A stretch of 64,000 nucleotides of DNA from JAGNZR01 sp051652785 (GCA_051652785.1 JBOFUX010000087.1:35615-99614); one strand, 5' to 3'; shown: positions 50,522 to 60,115, numbered from the stretch's first letter. A program made the numbers and translations. Notes: generated by a model not told the origin, from the letters alone.

Positions 50522-52255
50522 ATGGAAAAATTAATTAAAGGAATAGATGCCTCACCAGGGATAGCTATTGGAAAGGTATTTTTATATTCAGAGGCAGAGA
50601 TTAAAATTAACAAAAATAAAATTGATAATACTGAAGAAGAAAAATCAAGATTATTAAAAGGAAGAGATAAAACAAAAGAACAATTATTAGTTATAAGAGA
50701 AAAAACAGCTAAAAAACTTGGAGAGGATAAAGCTGCTATATTTGATGGACACATAACTCTTTTAGAAGATGAAGACCTTTTGGAAGAAGTAATAGAACTT
50801 ATCGAAAATGAAAAAAATTCAGCAGAATTTGCAATGACACAAGGAATAGAAGGATATTGTGAAATGCTTTCTAATCTTGAAGATGAGTATTTAAGAGAAA
50901 GAGCTGGAGATTTAAGAGATATTGCTAAAAGATGGTTATATAATATATCTGGGAGAGCAATAATTGATTTATCTTCTCTTCCGAAGGATACTGTAGTTGT
51001 AGCTAAAGATTTAACACCGTCAGATACTGCACAATTGGATTTAGTTAATGTTGTAGCATTTATAACTGAGATAGGTGGGAAAACTGCTCATTCATCAATT
51101 ATGGCGAGATCATTGGAGTTACCAGCAGTTGTAGGAACAGGAAATGTATGTTCACAGCTAAAAAATGGAGATACTGTTATTGTGGATGCTTTAAAAGGTG
51201 AAGTAATAGTGTTACCTAGTGAAGAAGAAACAGTAAAGTACATGGAAAAAAGAAAGAAATATTTTGAAAGTATTGAGTTATTGAAAAAATTAAAAGATAC
51301 AGAAGCAGTTTCAAAAGATGGGATAAAAATTGGAACATGGGCAAATATAGGTGCACCTAAAGATGTTGCAGGAGTTTTAAGAAATGGTGGGCTAGGAATT
51401 GGTCTTTATAGAACAGAATTTCTATTCATGAGTAGTGATAAATTTCCAACTGAAGATGAGCAGTTTGAAGCATACAAATTAGTAGCAGAATCAATGGAAG
51501 GAAAACCAGTAACAATAAGAACTATGGATATAGGTGGGGATAAATGTTTACCATACATGGAAATACCGAAAGAAGAAAATCCTTTTTTAGGTTGGAGAGC
51601 ATTAAGAATTTGTCTAGATAGACCAGAAATACTTAAAACACAATTGAGAGCACTATTAAGAGCCTCTGCATATGGGTATGTGAAAATAATGTTACCTATG
51701 ATTATATCATTAGATGAAATTAGAAAATCAAGAGTTATTTTTGAAGAGGCTAAAGTAGAATTAAAAGTAGCAGGACTTAAATTTGATGAAACAACGCAGT
51801 TAGGAATAATGGTAGAAACTCCAGCAGTAGCTTTTCGAGCAAAATATTTTGCTGAAGAGGTAGATTTTTTCTCAATAGGAACAAATGATTTAACTCAATA
51901 TACCTTAGCAGTTGATAGAGGAAATGAAAATATAGCAAAATTATATAATTCATATAATCCAGCAGTACTACAAGCTATAAAAATGTCTATTGATGGAGCA
52001 CATGAAGGTGGGATACAAATTTCTATGTGTGGAGAATTTGCAGGGGACGAAGAGGCAACAGCTCTTTTGTTTGGAATGGGACTAGATGCTTTTTCAATGT
52101 CCTCTATATCAATTCCTAAAATCAAAAAAAATATTATGTCATTGAATAAAAAAGATTGTGAAGCATTAGTTGAAAGAGTTCTTTCAAAAGCTACAACAGA
52201 AGAAGTAATGGAAGAAGTAAAAGCATTTAATACAAAATATTTAAATAGAATATAA
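50522..52255 (+). CDS. ptsI: PTS enzyme I (phosphoenolpyruvate-protein phosphotransferase)
   Basis: Takes phosphate from PEP on to His190 (ITEIGGKTAHSSIMARS) and transfers it to HPr. 577 residues, the normal length. The N-terminal HPr-binding helical domain is followed by the phospho-His domain and the PEP-binding barrel: LGIGLYRTEFLFM, ITMDIGGDK-like RTMDIGGDKCLPY, LGWRALRICLDRP and SIGTNDLTQYTLAVDRGN. AAGGAAG precedes the ATG. The third PTS gene in this window is the EIIC at 20544, which would be a client. Confidence 0.97.
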   Translation: MEKLIKGIDASPGIAIGKVFLYSEAEIKINKNKIDNTEEEKSRLLKGRDKTKEQLLVIREKTAKKLGEDKAAIFDGHITLLEDEDLLEEVIELIENEKNSAEFAMTQGIEGYCEMLSNLEDEYLRERAGDLRDIAKRWLYNISGRAIIDLSSLPKDTVVVAKDLTPSDTAQLDLVNVVAFITEIGGKTAHSSIMARSLELPAVVGTGNVCSQLKNGDTVIVDALKGEVIVLPSEEETVKYMEKRKKYFESIELLKKLKDTEAVSKDGIKIGTWANIGAPKDVAGVLRNGGLGIGLYRTEFLFMSSDKFPTEDEQFEAYKLVAESMEGKPVTIRTMDIGGDKCLPYMEIPKEENPFLGWRALRICLDRPEILKTQLRALLRASAYGYVKIMLPMIISLDEIRKSRVIFEEAKVELKVAGLKFDETTQLGIMVETPAVAFRAKYFAEEVDFFSIGTNDLTQYTLAVDRGNENIAKLYNSYNPAVLQAIKMSIDGAHEGGIQISMCGEFAGDEEATALLFGMGLDAFSMSSISIPKIKKNIMSLNKKDCEALVERVLSKATTEEVMEEVKAFNTKYLNRI

Positions 52256-52295
52256 AAAAAAGCTGTTCTTTTAATTAAAAGAACAGCTTTTTTTT
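52254..52295. terminator. 42-bp perfect palindrome, bidirectional terminator
   Basis: Eight A residues and GCTGTTCTTTTAA meet their exact complement, with no loop, ending in eight T residues. It separates the convergent ptsI and Na/Pi symporter genes. Confidence 0.85.
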
Positions 52296-52296
52296 A

Positions 52297-53946
52297 TTAT
52301 ATTTTTGTAAAAGTTTCAATAACAGAAAAAATATGTTCTTTTATTCTTCTATAGTAATTAAGCATATCCATGTATGCTGTACTTAATAAAGTTTGATCTT
52401 TAGCTGAAATATTTTCTAAATGAGCTGTTCTTGCTTTTTTATAAGTACCTTTAATATTATTACATTTTTTTATTGCAATATAATATAAATCTTTACTGTT
52501 AGTTTTATAAGCATTGTTAACATCTCTAAAAATTTCCTCTATATCCTTATGAAGTTTGACAATTGTATTCTTTCTCATTTCATCTAAAACTATTTCATTA
52601 GAATCAAGTTTTTTTAAAGTTTTAGAAATTCTTAATAAATAATCACTAATTGTTTCGTATTCATCACAGATGATTAAATTTTCTCTTGTTTCATCAACTT
52701 CATCTTCTGTTAAATGTTTACTTAAAATTAAAAAATTTACATCTGTTATCTCTTTTTCAAAAAGGTCCATCCGTTTTTCTGTATTTTCTATATGCTCATG
52801 ATTTATATCCATATTTTCAGTATTTAAATATAATTCATCTAATTTTTTAAAAACTGAAAAAATTTCGTTACCCATTGCAAGAATCTCAACTTTTGTTTGT
52901 CCAATAATAACACTTGGAACATCTGTCATGAGACCATCTAGATGAGTAACCACGGAAGAACAAATAACCTCGTCATCTTTCACGATAAACTCTAAAAATC
53001 TAGACATAAGTCCAATAAAAGGAATAAAAAGAAAAACATTAATAATATTAAACATAGTATGTGCTATAGCTATTCCTGTTGTAATATTATTTTCAGAATT
53101 TATAATTTTACTTAAAAAAATAAGATAAAAAGGAAAAATCGGAATAATCCAACAGACACCGATAATGTTAATTAATGTATGAGCATAAGCAGCTCTTTTT
53201 GCATTTGCTGTGGCTTTAAGCGAAGCTAGCAGTGCCGTTATAGTTGTTCCTACATTCTCACCTAAAACTAGTGCAACGGCAGTTTCATAGTTAAGAAGTC
53301 CTTGTACAGCTAAAGTAATAGTGATACCAAGTGTTGCTGAAGAAGATTGAACAACAGCAGTCATAAGAGCACCAACTAGAGCAGCTTTTATAACACCAGA
53401 AAAGAGAATAACTTTTTCTCCATTGACCACTGTAGTAGCACTAAAAGCATGAAATATTCTTATAAATTCGGGCATAGTTCTAACAGGTTTAAGACCATCA
53501 CTCATAATTTCTAAACCAAGGAAGATAAATCCTAGCCCAAGAATTGTTAAAGCTCTAGTTTTACCTTTTTCAGTAGAAGCAAATAAAGAATAAATAGCTG
53601 CAATACCTGCGATAGGAAGTCCGTATTTTCCAATCTTCAAAACTAAAACCCAACCTGTTATAGTTGTTCCAATATTAGCTCCTAAAATAACACCTAAGGC
53701 TTGTTTGAGAGATAGTAAAGAAGCATTAACAAATCCGATAGTCATTACAGTACTGACAGAGGAAGATTGAACAAGACCAGTAACGAAAATACCCATAAAA
53801 ATAGCTGCAAAACGATTATCGGTAAGTAGGGCAAGAGTTTTTTTTAGCTTTTCTCCAGCAAGTTTTTGCATCCCACTAGACATATGGTTCATTCCAAAAA
53901 GAAATAAGCCTAGCCCTCCAATAACTTTGAATAATATGTCATACAT
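52297..53946 (-). CDS. Na+/phosphate cotransporter family protein with PhoU-like domain
   Basis: A 549-residue protein. The N-terminal half (1-310) has the two repeated NptA/Na_Pi_cotrans units with the marks GIFVTGLVQSSSVSTVMTIGFVNASLLSLKQA and ALMTAVVQSSSATLGITI-type QSSS loops, and GANIGTT/GENVGTT. The C-terminal part (about 345-549) is a helical PhoU-like domain. It should import phosphate with sodium, PhoU presumably regulating it. It has its own promoter in the divergent region shared with potA. GGAGG precedes the ATG. I saw no clear Pho box. Confidence 0.93.
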   Translation of the reverse strand: MYDILFKVIGGLGLFLFGMNHMSSGMQKLAGEKLKKTLALLTDNRFAAIFMGIFVTGLVQSSSVSTVMTIGFVNASLLSLKQALGVILGANIGTTITGWVLVLKIGKYGLPIAGIAAIYSLFASTEKGKTRALTILGLGFIFLGLEIMSDGLKPVRTMPEFIRIFHAFSATTVVNGEKVILFSGVIKAALVGALMTAVVQSSSATLGITITLAVQGLLNYETAVALVLGENVGTTITALLASLKATANAKRAAYAHTLINIIGVCWIIPIFPFYLIFLSKIINSENNITTGIAIAHTMFNIINVFLFIPFIGLMSRFLEFIVKDDEVICSSVVTHLDGLMTDVPSVIIGQTKVEILAMGNEIFSVFKKLDELYLNTENMDINHEHIENTEKRMDLFEKEITDVNFLILSKHLTEDEVDETRENLIICDEYETISDYLLRISKTLKKLDSNEIVLDEMRKNTIVKLHKDIEEIFRDVNNAYKTNSKDLYYIAIKKCNNIKGTYKKARTAHLENISAKDQTLLSTAYMDMLNYYRRIKEHIFSVIETFTKI

Positions 53947-54109
53947 TTATAGACCTCCAAAATTTTTATAACTAATTTAGATAAATAAAGATATTTGAAA
54001 AATATCTAATTAATTATACACTAAAGTTTAAAAAAAATATACTACGAAAATTTCAAATGAGTATTTTTAAAAAATATAAGCAAAAATAAAAGCATTTATA
54101 AGAAAAATA

Positions 54110-54118
54110 TGTTAGAAT
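54110..54118 (+). promoter_or_regulatory. Extended -10 promoter of potABC
   Basis: TGTTAGAAT, an extended -10, lies 45 nt before potA. The -35 is not clear. Confidence 0.35.
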
Positions 54119-54163
54119 AGTAAACAGAGAAAAAAATATTAGAATGAGTAATTGGGGGTTTAA

Positions 54164-55285
54164 ATGATAAAGAATGATATAAAAATTCAAAATATTAATA
54201 AATTTTATGATGGAGTTCAAGTATTAAAAAACATAAATTTAAATATAAATGATGGAGAGTTTTTTTCAATTTTAGGTCCATCAGGTTGTGGGAAAACAAC
54301 ATTGTTAAGGATGATAGCAGGCTTTATTGAACCAGATAGCGGGGTTATTTATTTAGGGGAGAAAGAGCTAGTTGATCTCCCCCCAAATTTAAGAAATGTT
54401 AATACAATATTTCAAAAATATGCTCTTTTTCCACATTTAACCATATATGAAAATGTAGCTTTTTCTTTAAGATTAAAAAAAATATCTAAACAAGAAATAG
54501 ATTTAGAGGTTAAAAAATTTATAGAGATGGTTGGTCTTAGTGATCATATGTATAAAAAACCAAATCAACTTTCAGGTGGACAACAGCAAAGAGTGGCTAT
54601 AGCGAGAGCTTTAATAAACAAACCTGGTGTGTTATTATTAGACGAACCACTATCGGCATTAGATGCAAAATTAAGACAAAATTTACTTATAGAATTAGAT
54701 TTAATACATGAAGAGGTAGGCATAACTTTTATTTTTATAACTCATGATCAGCAAGAGGCACTTTCAGTATCAGATAGAATTGCAGTAATGAATAACGGTG
54801 AAATTTTACAAGTTGGAACTCCTGCAGAAGTTTATGAAGCACCAGCAGATCTTTTTGTCGCTGATTTTATAGGTGAAAATAATTTTTTTCAAGGAAAAAT
54901 TATAAAAATGGTAGATGAAACTCATGTAAAAATAAAATTTGAAGATGTAGGAGAACTTGTTGTAGAACTTGATAAACCTGCAAAAGAAAATGATTATTTA
55001 AAAGTGTCAATAAGACCTGAAAAAATTAGATTAACAAAAGTAGAACCTAAAGCACAAGAAAATTTAAATGTGTTACCAGTATATATAAATGAAGTTATTT
55101 ATTCTGGATTTCAAAGCAAATATTTTGTGTGGCTAAAAGGAAAAAAAGAATTACCTTTTAAAATATTTAAACAACATGCAGTTTATTTTGATGATAATGA
55201 TTCAGAAGCTATCTGGTGGGATGAAGAGGCTTATATTTCTTGGGATGCTGACGATAGTTTCTTGGTTGAGGTGAATACACTATGA
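54164..55285 (+). CDS. potA: Spermidine/putrescine ABC transporter ATP-binding protein
   Basis: 373 residues. Walker A at 38-46 (GPSGCGKTT), Q-loop FQKYALFPHLTI, signature LSGGQQQRVAIARAL, Walker B VLLLDEPLSALD and the switch His in FITHDQQEA. The C-terminal TOBE domain (about 270-373) shows the polyamine-type IRPEKIRL. It overlaps the potB start by 4 nt. Provides ATP hydrolysis for the two permeases that follow. Confidence 0.96.
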   Translation: MIKNDIKIQNINKFYDGVQVLKNINLNINDGEFFSILGPSGCGKTTLLRMIAGFIEPDSGVIYLGEKELVDLPPNLRNVNTIFQKYALFPHLTIYENVAFSLRLKKISKQEIDLEVKKFIEMVGLSDHMYKKPNQLSGGQQQRVAIARALINKPGVLLLDEPLSALDAKLRQNLLIELDLIHEEVGITFIFITHDQQEALSVSDRIAVMNNGEILQVGTPAEVYEAPADLFVADFIGENNFFQGKIIKMVDETHVKIKFEDVGELVVELDKPAKENDYLKVSIRPEKIRLTKVEPKAQENLNVLPVYINEVIYSGFQSKYFVWLKGKKELPFKIFKQHAVYFDDNDSEAIWWDEEAYISWDADDSFLVEVNTL

Positions 55286-56124
55286 AGAAAAAACTGAATT
55301 TAGGTTTACTGTACACGGCTCCTATAACAGTCTGGTTAGCATTATTTTTCATAATACCAATGTTAATTGTTTTTACTTATGCTTTTTTAAAGGAAGGAAA
55401 TTATGGAGGAGTAGAATTTGAATTTTCTCTAGCAAGTTTTTCTATATTTAAAGATAAAGTTTTTTATACAATACTTTTTAAAACTATCTATTTATCTGTA
55501 ATAATAACAGTTTTAACAGTTTTATTAGGAGTTCCAACAGCATATTTTATAGCCAGATCAAAATATAGAAAAGAGCTCTTATTTTTAGTGATTATACCTT
55601 TTTGGACTAATTTTTTAGTAAGAATTTATTCGTGGATAGCAATTTTAGGAAATAATGGATTTATAAATTTAGTTCTTAAAAAATTTGGCTTAGAACCAAT
55701 TCAATTTTTATATAATTCATGGGCAGTTATTTTAATATCGGTATACACATCACTTCCCTTTGCAATTTTACCATTATATGCCGTTATTGAAAAATATGAT
55801 TTTTCATTAATAGAGGTGGCAAGAGATTTAGGGGCGACTAATAGAGAGGCTTTTTTTAAAGTTTTTTTACCTAATATAAAACCTGGTATAACCACAGCTG
55901 TATTATTTACTTTTATACCAACATTAGGTTCCTATGCTGTTCCAAAATTAGTTGGGGGAACTAAAGCCACAATGCTAGGAAATATAATAGCTCAACACTT
56001 AACCGTTACTAGAAATTGGTCTTTAGCCTCAATTATTTCTAGTACTCTGATAATTGTAACCTGTATTGTGGTAATTATCTTTATAAAATTATCAAATAAA
56101 AAAAAGGGAGGGGAAAATGCATAA
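55282..56124 (+). CDS. potB: Spermidine/putrescine ABC transporter permease PotB
   Basis: 280 residues with six membrane helices. The EAA loop is EVARDLGATNREAFFKVFLPNIKPGI, and VRIYSWIAILGNNGFINLVL is the conserved PotB segment. Overlaps potA by 4 nt and potC by 8 nt. The pair of permeases belongs to the polyamine/opine/ABC 2-type MetI family. Confidence 0.95.
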   Translation: MKKKLNLGLLYTAPITVWLALFFIIPMLIVFTYAFLKEGNYGGVEFEFSLASFSIFKDKVFYTILFKTIYLSVIITVLTVLLGVPTAYFIARSKYRKELLFLVIIPFWTNFLVRIYSWIAILGNNGFINLVLKKFGLEPIQFLYNSWAVILISVYTSLPFAILPLYAVIEKYDFSLIEVARDLGATNREAFFKVFLPNIKPGITTAVLFTFIPTLGSYAVPKLVGGTKATMLGNIIAQHLTVTRNWSLASIISSTLIIVTCIVVIIFIKLSNKKKGGENA

Positions 56125-56890
56125 GAGAAGAACATCATTGTTTTTTTTCCTATTTTCTATGATATTTTTTTATTTACCTCTAATGATTTTGATTATTTAT
56201 TCTTTTAATGATGGAAAAACAATGATATGGAAAGGATTTTCTTTACGTTGGTATAAAGAGTTATTTATGTATTCTGAAAATATTTGGACTGCATTTAAGT
56301 ATAGTATAATTATAGCAATAATATCAGGCATAATATCTACCGCAATAGGGACATTAGCAGCTATTGGATTGCAATGGTATAAATTTAAACATAAAAAAGC
56401 CTTGCAAATTGTGACTTATTTACCTCTTGTAATACCAGATATAATAATGGGAGTTTCATTACTAATTTTATTTGCAACGATTAAATTTAAATTGGGACTG
56501 ATAACCATATTTATAGCACATACAACTTTTAATATTCCTTTTGTTCTATTTATTGTTATTTCTAGACTTGAAGAATTTGATTATTCAGTAGTTGAAGTAG
56601 CTTATGACTTGGGAGCTACAGAATTTGAAGCATTAAAAAAAGTTATTTTACCTATGCTACTTCCAGCAATAATATCAGGTTTTTTAATAGCAGTAACATT
56701 ATCTTTTGATGATTTTGTAACTACATTTTTTGTAGCTGGACCAGGGTCATCAACACTGCCGTTGCGTATATATTCAATGATAAGATTAGGAGTATCTCCA
56801 GTTATCAATGCAATATCAGTACTATTAATTGGATTATCTGTATTTTTAACTCTTTCAACAAAAAGTTTACAAAAATATCTAGTAAAATAA
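56117..56890 (+). CDS. potC: Spermidine/putrescine ABC transporter permease PotC
   Basis: 257 residues with six membrane helices. The EAA loop is EVAYDLGATEFEALKKVILPMLLPAIISG. LSFDDFVTTFFVAGPGSSTLPLRIYSMIR is the PotC-specific part. Overlaps potB by 8 nt. The usual substrate-binding protein gene potD is missing downstream; the next gene is a cyclophilin lipoprotein with its own promoter. Confidence 0.95.
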   Translation: MHKRRTSLFFFLFSMIFFYLPLMILIIYSFNDGKTMIWKGFSLRWYKELFMYSENIWTAFKYSIIIAIISGIISTAIGTLAAIGLQWYKFKHKKALQIVTYLPLVIPDIIMGVSLLILFATIKFKLGLITIFIAHTTFNIPFVLFIVISRLEEFDYSVVEVAYDLGATEFEALKKVILPMLLPAIISGFLIAVTLSFDDFVTTFFVAGPGSSTLPLRIYSMIRLGVSPVINAISVLLIGLSVFLTLSTKSLQKYLVK

Positions 56891-56902
56891 AAAGTGTTTT
56901 AT

Positions 56903-56931
56903 TTGCATTATATAAAATTAAAGTGTACAAT
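56903..56931 (+). promoter_or_regulatory. Promoter of the cyclophilin lipoprotein gene
   Basis: TTGCAT (56903-56908), 17-nt spacer, TACAAT (56926-56931), about 42 nt before the ATG at 56974; this rules against the in-frame ATG at 56923. Confidence 0.6.
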
Positions 56932-56973
56932 AGATACGTTATAATTAAAATAAAAGATTGGAGGAATTTAATA

Positions 56974-57798
56974 ATGAAAAAAATATCGACTCTATTTATA
57001 TTAATGGTTATATTATTAATAACAGGTTGTTCTTCTCTATCAAAAAAAAATAGAGAAGAAGTTACTAGATATAATGATATAAGAGCAACAATAGTAACTA
57101 CTCAAGGAGATATTGAAGTTTATCTATATCCAGAAGCGGCACCAGTTACTGTTGCAAACTTTATTAATTTAGCACAAAGAGGATTTTATAATAACACTAG
57201 AATTCATAGAGCTATAGAAAATTTTATGATTCAAGGGGGAGATCCTACTGGAATAGGACAAGGTGGACCAGGATATGCAATTTCTGATGAAATTGTTAAC
57301 TGGCTAGATTTTTTTCAAAGCGGAATGTTAGCTATGGCAAATGCAGGACCTGGAACAGGAGGTTCACAATTTTTTATAACTTCACAGCCAGCTGAATGGT
57401 TAAATGGAAAACATACAATATTTGGTGAAACTGTTAGTAGTAGTGATTTAGAAAAAATATCAAAGTTAGAAGTCGGCGATATAATAAAAGAGATTAGATT
57501 TACTGGAGACATGGATTTAATACTATCTCTAAATAAAAAACAAGTGGATGAATGGAATATAGTTTTAGATAGAGAACATTCAGGATTAAAAAACTATGAA
57601 GTAAAGCCTATAGAAGCTTATACAGGAAAAGCTGCTGCATATACAGCAGAGTTAGAAAAAATTTACTCTAAAAATCAAGAAAAGCAAGAAGAAACAAAGT
57701 TATCAGTAATTCCTAGATTTATAAGTGGTATAGAAAAAAAAATAAGAAAAAAACCTAAAATTGATTTAAATGATGTTGAAACATCATATTTTGACTAG
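56974..57798 (+). CDS. Peptidyl-prolyl cis-trans isomerase lipoprotein (cyclophilin)
   Basis: 274 residues. The signal peptide ends in lipobox LITGC (Cys19). The cyclophilin domain at about 38-200 shows YPEAAPVTVANFINLAQRGFYNNTRIHRAIENFMIQGGDPTG and ISDEI, PGTGGSQFFIT and KHTIFGE, with the catalytic Arg in RIHR. The C-terminal 75 residues are Lys/Glu-rich and outside known domains. It folds proteins in the envelope. Start at 56974 has GGAGG upstream. It lies right after potC but has a promoter. Confidence 0.93.
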   Translation: MKKISTLFILMVILLITGCSSLSKKNREEVTRYNDIRATIVTTQGDIEVYLYPEAAPVTVANFINLAQRGFYNNTRIHRAIENFMIQGGDPTGIGQGGPGYAISDEIVNWLDFFQSGMLAMANAGPGTGGSQFFITSQPAEWLNGKHTIFGETVSSSDLEKISKLEVGDIIKEIRFTGDMDLILSLNKKQVDEWNIVLDREHSGLKNYEVKPIEAYTGKAAAYTAELEKIYSKNQEKQEETKLSVIPRFISGIEKKIRKKPKIDLNDVETSYFD

Positions 57799-57809
57799 TT
57801 GAATTAAAT

Positions 57810-57840
57810 AAAAAACAACCGATTATTTCGGTTGTTTTTT
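57810..57840. terminator. Bidirectional intrinsic terminator
   Basis: AAAAAACAACCGA and TCGGTTGTTTTTT form a perfect 13-bp stem between convergent genes, overlapping the 3' end of the ThrE_2 gene. Confidence 0.85.
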
Positions 57841-58287
57841 TGTAATTTTTTGTAATTTTTTTATTTTAGAAATAATTCCAAAAATAGTTGTAACAAAAAG
57901 AATTCCAAAAGCTAAAGATCCAGATAAAATAAAACTTTCTAATCCTTTTTCTGTAGCTGATGAGATATTTTTATGCAATAAATAGAAAAGAGTATAATAA
58001 ATCCCACCTCCAGGAACTAAAGGTATTAATCCAGGAATCAAGCTAACTGTAACAGTAGTATTAAGTTTTTTAGCTATGATTTCAGCTGAAAATGTAATAG
58101 CTACTGAAGCTAAAAAATATGAAGCTGGATCTGAAAAATTTAAAAATTTAAAAACTTCATAAGCAAACCATCCAACTCCTCCTGAAACCCCTGCAAAAAA
58201 AAGTTTTTTTCCTTTAAGACTAAAGATAGTACCAAAACAAACAGATACCAAAAATGCAGAAATAATTCTAATAAATATTGTCATCAT
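57823..58287 (-). CDS. Threonine/serine exporter, small ThrE_2 subunit (second copy)
   Basis: 154 residues, five membrane helices. The family loop is SLIPGLIPLVPGGGIYYTLFYLL, and TEKGLESFILSGSLA matches the other copy at 31393 in position. It overlaps the large subunit gene by 4 nt. The pair is a divergent paralogue of 30606-31887, not a recent duplication, judged from the low residue identity apparent by eye. Confidence 0.88.
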   Translation of the reverse strand: MMTIFIRIISAFLVSVCFGTIFSLKGKKLFFAGVSGGVGWFAYEVFKFLNFSDPASYFLASVAITFSAEIIAKKLNTTVTVSLIPGLIPLVPGGGIYYTLFYLLHKNISSATEKGLESFILSGSLAFGILFVTTIFGIISKIKKLQKITKKQPK

Positions 58288-59069
58288 ATTTTATCACCAA
58301 AAATTGCTATTAAAGCATATAAGGTAAATCCTGAACCAATGGCAAGAGACGTTGCAATCATAATTGCTTCGATACCTCTTGACAGTCCTGAAACTAAATC
58401 TCCTGCAATTAAATCTCTAATTGAGTTAGTAAAAGACATACCAGGAACAAGTAACATAAGAGAACTAATTAAAGCAACAGAGATATTATTTAAAAAACCG
58501 ACTTTAAAAAGAAGGTAAGAAGAAAGTGAGCATATAGCACCACCAATTGTTGTAGCAAAAAAATTATTAATTTTTAAAAATGTAGAAAAATAATTAATCC
58601 AAAAGATAAAAAAACCACCAATAATTGCTCCAGCAAAATCATGGGAAGTACCATTAAAAAGTGGAGAAAAAAATGCAGCTCCACCACAGTGAGCTAATAA
58701 AGTGACAGATTTTGAATAAGGTTTAGATTTATTTATTGCAATAACAGAATTAAAAAATTCATTATAAGTTATTTTTTTTATAGAATTTGTAAGGTTATTT
58801 AGATTATGAATTTTATCTAAATTAGTAGTACGAAAATGAATTCTTTCTACTGAAGAAAAAACATCTCCAGAACTATTTTTTGCTGAAGAGATTATGCAAG
58901 TCATAGTTGAAAAGGCATTAGCATGAAGCCCATAATTAAAACAGATTTTTTTTATTGCATCCTCTACTCTGTAAGTCTCAGCTCCATTTTTTAATAAAAT
59001 TTTTCCTACAATGTTTGCTAGATGAAGAATTTTATTATCGTTAAGTTTATTTTCACAAGATTTGTTCAT
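58284..59069 (-). CDS. Threonine/serine exporter, large ThrE domain (second copy)
   Basis: 261 residues. The cytoplasmic N-terminal part has VGKILLKNGAETYRVEDAIKKI, close to the MGEILLKNGCETSKV of the first copy. About five membrane helices follow, ending GDLVSGLSRGIEAIMIATSLAIGSGF. Organised like the first pair but on the other strand and without yqhQ. Expected role: export of threonine, serine or another small amino acid. 17 nt after the trmN6-like gene stop, so the three minus genes may be one operon. Confidence 0.9.
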   Translation of the reverse strand: MNKSCENKLNDNKILHLANIVGKILLKNGAETYRVEDAIKKICFNYGLHANAFSTMTCIISSAKNSSGDVFSSVERIHFRTTNLDKIHNLNNLTNSIKKITYNEFFNSVIAINKSKPYSKSVTLLAHCGGAAFFSPLFNGTSHDFAGAIIGGFFIFWINYFSTFLKINNFFATTIGGAICSLSSYLLFKVGFLNNISVALISSLMLLVPGMSFTNSIRDLIAGDLVSGLSRGIEAIMIATSLAIGSGFTLYALIAIFGDKI

Positions 59070-59086
59070 ACTGTATCGCTCCTAAA

Positions 59087-59827
59087 TTATTTAAATAAAG
59101 TTAAAAGTTCATTAGAATACTCGCCGTTATCTTTGTGAGTAATAAGAGGAGGGCAAAGAGTTAACCCTTCATTTCCATATTTTAATCCCTCTATAAGTAT
59201 AATTTTTGCAGGTTTATTATACCTTGAATGGCAAAATTGTATTTTTTTAGGTTCTATGGAAAATTTTCTCATAGTTTCTAAAATGTCAATCATTCTATCA
59301 GCTCTATGAACTAAACAAAAATAACCTTTATCTGTAAGGAGTTTTGAGGCAATTTCAATTATTTCAGAGAGATTAATAGAAATTTCATGTCTTGCTAAAG
59401 TAAGTTGATCAAGATTGTTTAAAGTTTCAGTATTTCCATTAAATTTGAAAAATGGAGGGTTACAAACTACTGCATCTTGAGAGGCAATACCAAAATAATT
59501 TTTCCAATTTTTCATATCATCTTGAATAATTTTAATTTGATGCTCTAATTGATTAAGCTTGATATTTCTTTTAGCTAAATCTGCTGAGATACCTTGAAGT
59601 TCAATTCCCACTATATTAGCATTAGTTCTTTTAGATAAAAAAAGAGGTATTGCACCATTTCCTGTTCCTAAATCTAAAATATTATGAACCCCACGGCCAA
59701 CAGATAAAAATTCAGCTACTAAAAGAGAATCTAAAGAAAAATTAAAATAGTCGCTTCTCTGAATAATTTTCAAATTTGGTTTTTGTAAAAGGTCTATTAT
59801 TGACTCTTTATCATTTTTTAATATCAT
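59087..59827 (-). CDS. tRNA1(Val) (adenine(37)-N6)-methyltransferase-like protein (TrmN6/YfiC)
   Basis: 246 residues. The SAM motif is ILDLGTGNGAIPLFLSKR, and the N6-adenine catalytic motif NPPF is in AVVCNPPFFKFNG. N-terminal RSDYFNFSLDSLLVAEF and late KGYFCLVHRADRMIDI are family segments. E. coli TrmN6 methylates A37 of tRNA-Val. The start has GGAGG 6 nt upstream. It begins the minus-strand run that includes the second ThrE pair. Confidence 0.92.
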   Translation of the reverse strand: MILKNDKESIIDLLQKPNLKIIQRSDYFNFSLDSLLVAEFLSVGRGVHNILDLGTGNGAIPLFLSKRTNANIVGIELQGISADLAKRNIKLNQLEHQIKIIQDDMKNWKNYFGIASQDAVVCNPPFFKFNGNTETLNNLDQLTLARHEISINLSEIIEIASKLLTDKGYFCLVHRADRMIDILETMRKFSIEPKKIQFCHSRYNKPAKIILIEGLKYGNEGLTLCPPLITHKDNGEYSNELLTLFK

Positions 59828-59905
59828 GTTTTTAAGACCTCCTGGAAAATATATTAAAGTATAACAAATTTTTTTAAAAAAAAATAGTATATTATTAGAA
59901 TAGAC

Positions 59906-59934
59906 TTGTTTATTTTTAACAGACTGTGTATAAT
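59906..59934 (+). promoter_or_regulatory. Promoter of glmS
   Basis: TTGTTT (59906-59911), 17-nt spacer, perfect TATAAT (59929-59934). Transcription would start near 59941, just before the ribozyme. Confidence 0.5.
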
Positions 59935-59964
59935 AAAAATCAGTTGATTAGTAATTTTGAATTT

Positions 59965-60115
59965 AACTTAAAAGCGCCAGAACTTTATTAAAAAATAAAG
60001 TTGACGAGGAATGGAGAATATCGAAAATTCGGCGGGTACTCCATAGAGAACTACACTCTCAGAAACAAAACAAATATTTTTAGTGATAAAAATGACAAAT
60101 ATGTTTCATTGTAGT
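59965..60115 (+). ncRNA. glmS ribozyme-riboswitch
   Basis: Contains the known core in order: AGCGCCAGAACT (cleavage expected between A59973 and G59974), a P1 loop, AGTTGACGAGGA (about 59999-60010), TGGAGAATATCGAAAATTCGG, CGGGTACTCC, and downstream P3-P4 helices. GlcN6P acts as the cofactor for self-cleavage in the 5' UTR, which destabilises the mRNA. The 3' limit is approximate. It stands 40 nt before the glmS start. Confidence 0.92.

Noticed and set aside
53989..54007. AGATATTT/AAATATCT inverted repeat upstream of the Na/Pi symporter as a Pho box
   Set aside because: Only 8-bp AT arms with no direct-repeat structure of a Pho box; chance is likely in DNA this AT-rich.
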